From: Solanum dulcamara
Taxonomy: Eukaryota > Streptophyta > Magnoliopsida > Solanales > Solanaceae
Length of the DNA stretch: 64,000 nt
Assembly (NCBI RefSeq): GCF_947179165.1
Contig: NC_077242.1
Span: forward strand, 53,763,097-53,827,096
Reading direction: 5' to 3'
Shown: piece by piece, positions 57,683-64,000 of the stretch
Position numbering within the stretch: position 1 is the first letter of the stretch
Layout of the letters: the number at the start of each line of letters is the position of its first letter
Program-made: the position numbers and the translations under genes
The notes under the pieces: generated by a model
The model's database searches: none
The model's input: only the letters and a program-made list of their open reading frames with translations
Told to the model about the DNA's origin: nothing

Positions 57683-58093
57683 TTAAGAAATGTTGTAGTT
57701 ATTTTGCAGGGGTGGGGGTACATGAAGATAACTTGGATAATTTTGGAAGGAAGGTGAGAGAGTTTGAAATCTTGGATACGGTTGGGTTTGGTAATTTAGT
57801 TGTGGAGCTTGGTAGTTTGGCGGCGTGCTTTGGTAATGTGGAGCTGGGTAATTAGAAGGTGGAGTTTGATAACTTTGAGGTGGGACTTGGTAATTTAGGT
57901 ATGGAGTTTGGTAACTGGAAGGTGGGGTTTGGTAATTCGGTTGAGTGTAGTAAACTTGATACGAACTTTGTGGATCTCGTGGATAGGCCTTGAAAGGTGC
58001 AGATTTTCTTGGTTTGCTGTTGGCGAATCTTCTCCCTTCAAGCATGTAGGAGATGGAAGATACATCCTCTCTTTTCTTCTTTAACAATCCCAA
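57683..58093 (-). pseudogene. Tyr/Pro/Gln-rich repeat linker of gag
   Basis: A 136-codon minus frame starts MGLLKKKREDVSSI and contains at least nine imperfect repeats of (S/N)YQ(T/V/A)P(P/H) such as YQTPPSSYQTP, between about 57760 and 57960. Low-complexity linkers of this kind sit between capsid and zinc knuckle in Solanaceae Tat/Ogre gags. The DNA shows a matching 24-33 bp period. Confidence 0.85.
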
Positions 58094-58730
58094 AAACTAG
58101 TTGAGGAGGCTACACGGGCTACCTTTCCAGTTTTGAGCCCATTCTCGATAGTCTCCCCTACCTTGACTATCTCGGCAAAGTTTGCTCCAACGAGAAATAT
58201 TAATCTTTTATAATATTTGGGCTTTTGCATGAGTACAAATACTTCCACAATCTCTTTCTCTATCATGGGAGGTCAAACTCTGGCGGCTTCTTTCCTCCAT
58301 CTGTATGCATACTCACAATAGTTTTCAGTGGATTTTGCTTAATTTTCTCTAAAGAATAGCGGTCAGGAACAATCTCCACGTTGTAAGCGAACCTCTCGAT
58401 AAACTCTTTGGCCAATTCATTCCAATTAGACCATTGTTTCATTTTTTGGGAGGTGAACCATTCCAACGCCTCCCCACTTAAACTTCAGCTAAATAGCCGC
58501 ATTAGTAAAGCTTCGTTCTTTCCAACCCCTACTAGTTGATCACAATATTCTCTTAGATTAGCCAACAGATTACCTGTTCCTCTGAAAGTGTCAAATTTTG
58601 GTACTTTAAACCCCTCTGGAAGGTCTAAATTCGGGTGGATACACAAATCTTCATAATTTAATCCTGCAACATCCGGTACGTAATGAAACTCCTTCATAGT
58701 TTTCATGATCTCCTCTTTTATATTCAATTT
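58081..58730 (-). pseudogene. Ogre-type gag capsid domain
   Basis: Minus frames read MKEFHYVPDVAGLNYEDLCI, then HPNLDLPEGFKVPKFDTFRG, a break, then MEWFTSQKMKQWSNWNELAK, EFIERFAYNVEIVPDRYSL and MIEKEIVEVFVLMQ..., LVGANFAEIVKVGETIENGL. These are the conserved capsid blocks of Tat/Ogre gag ('LSG.A..WFT......W..W..LA..FIERFAYN.EI.PDR.SLE'). Frame changes occur near 58480 and 58262. Confidence 0.9.
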
Positions 58731-59600
58731 GGATGTCTATTCCTTTGTCTTCCACTCTCTTTCCTGTTCCTCAAAGTGATCAAGTTCGGAATCGTTAGCA
58801 TAGGGTTCATTTGGGATTAGAATTTGAAAAGTTTTCTTTTGAGGTAGAAGCGGGATAATAGGGAGATTTTGTGTATTATGAGGAGCTTGGTAATTTTGGG
58901 GGAATGTCAGAGGGTTAGTATGTTGATTTTGGTGATGGGAAATATTTGTAGATTACTAACGTCTTGGCTTTGCGAGAGAGGACAAACTTGCAGATTGGCA
59001 CTTTGATGAGGAAGAAAGGTCTGAGGATTGGTATTTTGAGGGTAAAGTGGCGTTTGGTAGGAAGTAGAAGCATAAAGGGGATTTGAGGCAGCGAGGTCAA
59101 TAATGGAGGGATTTTGAGCGGGTTTTAAGGATGTTTTTTGAATGTGTTCCATACTTGAAATTGGAGGAGGAAAATGGAGTGGAGGCCTTCCTTCACCTAG
59201 AACCGGTGTGTTGGGGATGATAGCTAGTTTTGACAATTGTTGATTTTTCTGTATCTCCACTCTCATCTCGACGATCTGCTGTACCAACTACGAAATCAAC
59301 TCATTTGGTTTAGCGATGATAGGGCTTGCCACAACAATCTCTGTCAAACTAGTGTTCTCATTATTTCTAGTCATTTTCCTTTTCTTTACTAACAGATTTT
59401 GATCGGGGAAGGAATCTTTGGATATTTTTGATCTTGTGAAATAAGGATGCTCGACCAGTTTTTCAGTACAAAACTAATTCTAAATACCTGGATAAGAGAA
59501 AAACAACTCAAAAATAAATATGTTATTCTTTGTTCATAACATGTAATGCAAAATATCACATATAATGAGACAAATAAACACATAAGGCACATAAATAGTT
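58731..59600 (-). pseudogene. Gag N-terminal region of the Ogre-type element
   Basis: A 126-codon minus frame at 58907-59287 starts MVQQIVEMRVEIQKNQQLSK (short coiled-coil-like opening) and continues with Pro/Gln/Asn-rich text, as in the N-terminal region of these gags. The frame at 59389-59592 is Cys/Phe-rich and probably noncoding. Confidence 0.6.
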
Positions 59601-60261
59601 ATTGCGCGTCCTAAATAAATATGTGACCCTTTTGTGCCAAGGGTAGGCCTAGCAAATTGAAGGATGTATATGTTTTCTTAAGCCAATTCATTATCCCCAA
59701 AGTACTTTAAAACGTTCAAAATGTTTAACAAATCTCAAAAATAGGTACAGAAGTTCAGAATGGAAATAAAAAATCGCAAATAAAAGCAATCCCAACGCAA
59801 GGGATGATACTGAACTTTAAGCTTATTTTGATCCTTCACTAAGTTTGGTTCTCTTGGCGGTACTGACTTCTTCCCATATGGCATATCTCTCTGCCCACGG
59901 ATGATCTCTTGCTAACTAAGCCCCTTCTTGATGCCTAAACCTTTCTACGGACTGGATCTATTACTCTATGCTATCATCTAACTCAGACATGCATTGTCTC
60001 ACTATTCGTAACTCTTGCTTTAGCTGGGCTATGACTTTGGCATCTTCTGAATGTCGGCATTGATGATCCAACTCATTCTTCTTATACTTCTCTTGGAGCT
60101 AATGGAGTTAAATTTGATGTTTAGCACCAATATTTGCAACATGATGAGGGACATACGGCCCTGGTTCAGTGATCCAATAAGGTTTTTTTTTATCCATTCC
60201 CTATACTCTGTAGAACACTCAGTTTGAAACCTATTTGGCAATGACTCACCCAACACCTTTT
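59601..60261 (-). pseudogene. ORF1 C-terminal region, decayed
   Basis: A minus frame from 60256 reads MLGESLPNRFQTECSTEYRE, then WIKKNL; neighbouring frames contain ELDHQCRHSEDAKVIAQLKQ, a helical, charged text suggesting the coiled-coil end of ORF1. It joins ORF1 copy B without a gap. The equivalent segment is absent after copy A. Confidence 0.5.
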
Positions 60262-61480
60262 GAGTTTTCCATGTTTTGCGTATCTATTCAGCAAAAGAGA
60301 CTTGGCCACCTTTGTGGTCCGTTACGAACTTTCTCATGTTTGTGGTTTGTGGACGTTCTTGTTTTCCTCCCAGTTGTCTAAGGACTCGAGCAGGGGCATA
60401 CGGTCAGGTTCCTCTTAATCCGGCTAATATCAAGTAAGGGACCTTTTCCCCTTGAATCGTTATTTACTCTAGTAGCACCATACTCTTGATTGACCATTGC
60501 ACATTTTCTTTTCTTAATCCGTGAAGCCTTGGATACCAAAATTTTTGATCTCCAGTTCTGTGAAAATGATTACAATATAACAACAAACCATGACCTTCAA
60601 GTTCTTCTGGTCGTCTCAAAGGATCTGGATGTTCTGGATCATGAGCTTTGAGTAAGTGTCTCATCATCCACCACTGAAGTATCAGATTACATCCTTGAAA
60701 GAATTGTCCACCATTTTTACACTTATCCAAAGCTCGATAAATGTCCGTAAGAATCATGGGTGCCAAAGTATAGTACTTGGTTGCGGACCCGTAGTCTCCC
60801 CCATTGAAGATGGCATGAGTGACCATTACTACACTTGGATGGATAGTATAGTTTGGGCCTTGGGGAAAAACCATTGTCCCAAGTAGGCATATTGCAAACA
60901 AAAAGGGACGTGTTTCCTCCCATTTTTCCTTTGAGACAAATTCGTCTTGATACTTTTCGAAAGCTCTTGCTCGTCCAAATTGAGTGTAAAGTTTTTGAAG
61001 TGGAATGTTTGGTCCGGGAAGCCTGTCCATCTATTTAACTTTGACAGGTGAAATTTTTTCTTGATCTTGACGAAATCCCATATTTTGGGAATAAGGAGGT
61101 CACTCTCAAGCTTACGCTTCCGTTTGTTACACATGCTTATACTCTCGTAACTAGCAAGGACTTCCTGGATAGTTGGGGTCATTTCTATTTCCCCGAATCT
61201 AAACACCATGTTATCACTGCCCCAGAATTTTACCATTGTTCCAACTAAATCAGGCCAAGTCTCCATTTCCATAATTGACGGGATATGGCTTATGTGACTT
61301 CGAACCTTTTTCTTGTCTTCGTTGTTCATAAATTTCCACCACACTCGGAGGTAAGGAGGGAGTCACCATCTGGGTTCTTAAGGGTTCGTCTACTGGGTCA
61401 ACCCTACAAGAAAGAAAATAAGTTACCCCTACCCCCATTGGGTAATTGATTTGTTTAAAAATAACATATACATCCTTCAA
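60262..61480 (-). pseudogene. Ogre-type ORF1, copy B
   Basis: Same layout as 49160-50378: frame from 61344 (171 codons) and shifted frame from 61030 (188 codons), separated by the same TAG and frame change. Protein differences from copy A are one in the first frame and six in the second. The shared break shows that both descend from one already broken copy. Confidence 0.78.
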
Positions 61481-61954
61481 TTAAACACATAAGCATGATT
61501 GTCTTTTATTGACCAATTGGCCAAATAGACACAAGGTGTGCTTCTAATGGGCCCAATATGCCTCGGGTATTAGATCGTCTTAGATCAATGTGCTAAATAA
61601 GGGTTTTGGTTTAGCTCTACGCTAGGTTAACTAGAAGTGGCTTTTGCAAGACTGGTAACCCAAGCGGACAACTCAGGTTGGAACTCACGACAACCATTGG
61701 ACACATGGCGTATCAATAAATTGTCAATCGTTCTGAAAAAGGGTCAAGTATAAAAAGTCCGGCTGCCGTTCTGCAAAACCGTTCTTTAATATACTATACA
61801 TTCAATAGAAAGATGCAATTAAATGCAAATGATAGTTTAATATATAAATTAAACACGTAATTGTGCAATTAAGGAAAATATGAATTACTAATTATTATAA
61901 ATTCAAACAGTTAGTCAAATAAATAATCAAATCTAATGGTTAGAATCTAATTAA

Positions 61955-61972
61955 GTCCCCAGTGAGTCGCCA
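61955..61972 (-). other. Ogre-type primer binding site, copy B
   Basis: TGGCGACTCACTGGGGAC on the minus strand, next to the LTR at 61974 and upstream of ORF1 copy B. Confidence 0.8.
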
Positions 61973-61973
61973 T

Positions 61974-64000
61974 TTCTATTATATCAAAAAAACTCGGTTT
62001 AAAATTAATTTCAACTTTATAGAGAAAAAATTAATTCTAGTAAAAGAAGAGTCGCCACTTAATTTTCTAAAGAAATTAAGAAAACTTAATTTAAAATACC
62101 GTAACAGATTTAAGTCTTAAAAATTCAGAGAAAATGGTATGAGGTTCATATTACTATTTTAAGAAGGTTTTAGCACTTAAAATAGTCGCTAACATACGGA
62201 TGTCTGACGATTTGAAAATTATTTGACTAACTTTGGAAAAATGAGTTTTATCAATAATCGAAACATTAAATAATTTGAAAGAAATATAAATTTTAAAACA
62301 TTTAGGATAATTTATAAAAGTAATAAACTTGGTATAAAAATGACTAAATAAAAGAGGGATAATTTTAAATGAATCATTTAAATGAAACAAACAATCATAA
62401 AAAATAGTTTCTCTTCAAGGGATTTAATTAAATTTAAACTAAAAAATTAATGTTAGAATTAATACAGGATAAATAAATATTATTGACTATGTAAATAAAA
62501 GTAAAGACAATAGAAATCAGTGATGCCTGAAAGAAATTATTTTGATTTTTAAAATATTAAACTATCCCAAATATATACAAACAAAAATATTTTAAAATAG
62601 ACGAGATAAAAATATTCATGTTTTCATATTATTCTGATCAGCGTCGGCTTATTAATCGAAAGAAAAAATATAGTATTTTGTCATTTTTTTACTTGGGACG
62701 ACTTTCATCATTTTCGAAAGGCCTATCAACCCCTACTTCTCCTAAGTTTATTTATTATTATAATCTTAAAGCGATCTAAAAGAAATAATAAAAACTAACG
62801 TCCTAAAAGGTGTTTAACGTCCCAACTTAATATCCAGGAGGCATTGGACGTACTATTAGGGTAGGTTATAGACTAAAGAAAATATATGCATTCTAATTAG
62901 ATACATCGCCAAACAAAACATATAGGACGAGCAGTTAGCACATAAAATCTCAAATAAGCCTCTAGATTATTTAAATAGCATGATTGAAATCACAGATAAA
63001 TAGTGAAAGTCATAATAGCTATATGTGTGTGTACAATCAGATATACGAGACTTAATGCAAAAAACTCAACCATGATAATTTTTAATTGTTAACTAATAAT
63101 ATTTATAAAATCTTGTTAACACGATTTTTAGTTAATAACATGCTGAAAATTAAACTACTGTAGATCTGGTTTCTAAATGTTGTGTTGAAAATTTATTGAA
63201 ATGTCACAGACATAATAATATTATGAAGACTTACTTAAATTTCTATAAGCATGATTTCTAACAATATATTAAAAATTTATGAAAAAAATCCTAAGTATGC
63301 TTTTTAATACCATCATATGCTGAAATATTTATCAAAAGTTATAGGCACGGTTTCAATATATTAAACAAATATGATAAATAATTATTAAAATCATATTGAT
63401 ATGATTTCTAAATAAAATATCAAAGAAAAATCTTAATCCTATAGATATGATTTCTATATGATTTTTATCATGTTAAATGAATCCTATGAACATGATATTT
63501 AAACAATTCATATGTTGGGATTATTATATAAAACCTACATATGTAAAAAATAACATCGTAAAAGTATTCATTACAATCGAATAACATGTTGAAAATATTA
63601 ATAAGGTTTATGAATATGATACCGAATATTTAACTTGTTGGGCTTATTATATAGTTCCTGTAGGCATGGTTCCTATAGCATAGAAGCGATAATTTGTTAA
63701 ATCTTAAGCATGGTAGCTACGTAAGTCTAATGCTGATTATTTATTAATTGAAGGGAAGCCTTGGAGTAACTGGTAAAGTTGCTGCCATGTGACCAGGAGG
63801 TCACGAGTTCAAGCCTTGGAAACAGCTTCTAGCAGAAATGCAAGGTAAGACTGCGTACAAGAAACCCTTGTGGTTAGGCCCTTCCTCGGACCCTGCGCAT
63901 AGCGGGAGCCTTAGTGCATCGGACTGCCCTTTTATGACATCTAGCTCAATCAGAAACTATAACATGATTTCAATAAGAATTAATATAGAAATTTATTTAT
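61974..64000 (-). repeat. Right (5') Ogre-type LTR, truncated by the window end
   Basis: Shares 61974-62430 with the middle LTR and 62505-63735 with the left LTR. The end next to the PBS is AT-rich and does not show a clean CA. A SINE at 63750-63933 interrupts it; the sequence resumes 'atgacatctagctcaatc', as in the left LTR. The LTR start lies outside the window. Confidence 0.75.
63750..63933 (+). mobile_element. tRNA-derived SINE inserted in the right Ogre LTR
   Basis: Starts GAAGGGAAGCCTTGGAGTAA, has the B-box-like 'ggtcacgagttcaagcc', and ends GGACTGCCCTTTT. It is the same family as 45822-46004 in opposite orientation. The left LTR (48781-48800) and middle LTR (51324-51345) have the uninterrupted site. 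No clear TSD was found. Confidence 0.9.

Larger units (their letters stand above)
47071..64000 (-). mobile_element. Tat/Ogre-type gypsy complex: LTR-internal-LTR-internal-LTR
   Basis: Minus-strand order from the right: LTR (61974 to beyond the window), PBS 61955-61972, ORF1, gag, protease, RT, RNase H, second RNase H and integrase (down to 53110). Next come a middle LTR (to 50872), a second PBS 50853-50870, a second ORF1 (to 49160), then LTR sequence to 47071. The two PBS-ORF1 units lie exactly 11,102 bp apart with no indel across about 2.1 kb. A shared middle LTR with PBS on one side and pol end on the other fits unequal recombination between two copies. All frames are broken. Confidence 0.85.

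Noticed and set aside
57750..57970. CRISPR-like spaced repeats
   Set aside because: The periodic DNA is the coding sequence of Tyr/Pro/Gln repeats, with no constant repeat or unique spacers.

Overview
This is plant nuclear DNA, most likely from Solanum or a close relative in the Solanaceae. The base composition is AT-rich. The repeats are Solanaceae-type: TS-like SINE/RTE LINE tails ending in (GTT)n, a tRNA-derived SINE, Tat/Ogre and chromovirus-type Ty3/gypsy elements, Stowaway, hAT and Mutator MITEs, and a TNP2-type CACTA element. The only convincing host gene is a VIN3-LIKE (VIL/VEL family) Polycomb-associated PHD-finger gene on the minus strand. I found no rRNA, free-standing tRNA, CRISPR or organelle insert, and nothing I would call a new biological system. 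The interest lies in transposon nesting and in recombination between repeat copies.

Layout. 1-8246: broken Ty3/gypsy parts: a partial LTR cutting into a decayed RT, a gag with a CCHC knuckle, a PBS-like site, a 2.6 kb LTR, and an LTR fragment in the opposite orientation. 8247-25085: one minus-strand CACTA (TNP2) transposon whose right end lies at 25085. It is split by two LTR retrotransposons. One is at 8765-14838, with a perfect 5-bp TSD and gag-pol mostly deleted. The other is at 17495-24717; it is non-autonomous and carries only an antisense plant-transposon-protein ORF. 25086-29240: decayed Ty3/gypsy gag and protease fragments. 29241-30742: Mutator-like element with ~205-bp TIRs and a 9-bp TSD. 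30752-33178: mostly noncoding, with a retroposed tail flanked by an 18-bp TSD.

33179-44862: VIL gene, four coding exons that join in frame to 734 codons plus stop. Its 7.3 kb second intron holds RTE LINE pieces, an hAT MITE and a Stowaway MITE. Its first intron holds a fresh 327-bp tandem duplication. The gene appears intact, so it is presumably expressed; VEL proteins work with PRC2 to silence targets such as flowering regulators.

45822-47070: a SINE, a copia-type UBN2 gag fragment and an LTR fragment. 47071-64000: a Tat/Ogre-type retrotransposon on the minus strand in a tandem LTR-internal-LTR-internal-LTR arrangement. The outer left internal copy retains only ORF1. The main copy keeps ORF1, gag, protease, RT, RNase H, a second (archaeal-type) RNase H and integrase, all broken by stops and frameshifts. 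The upper LTR runs off the end of the window.
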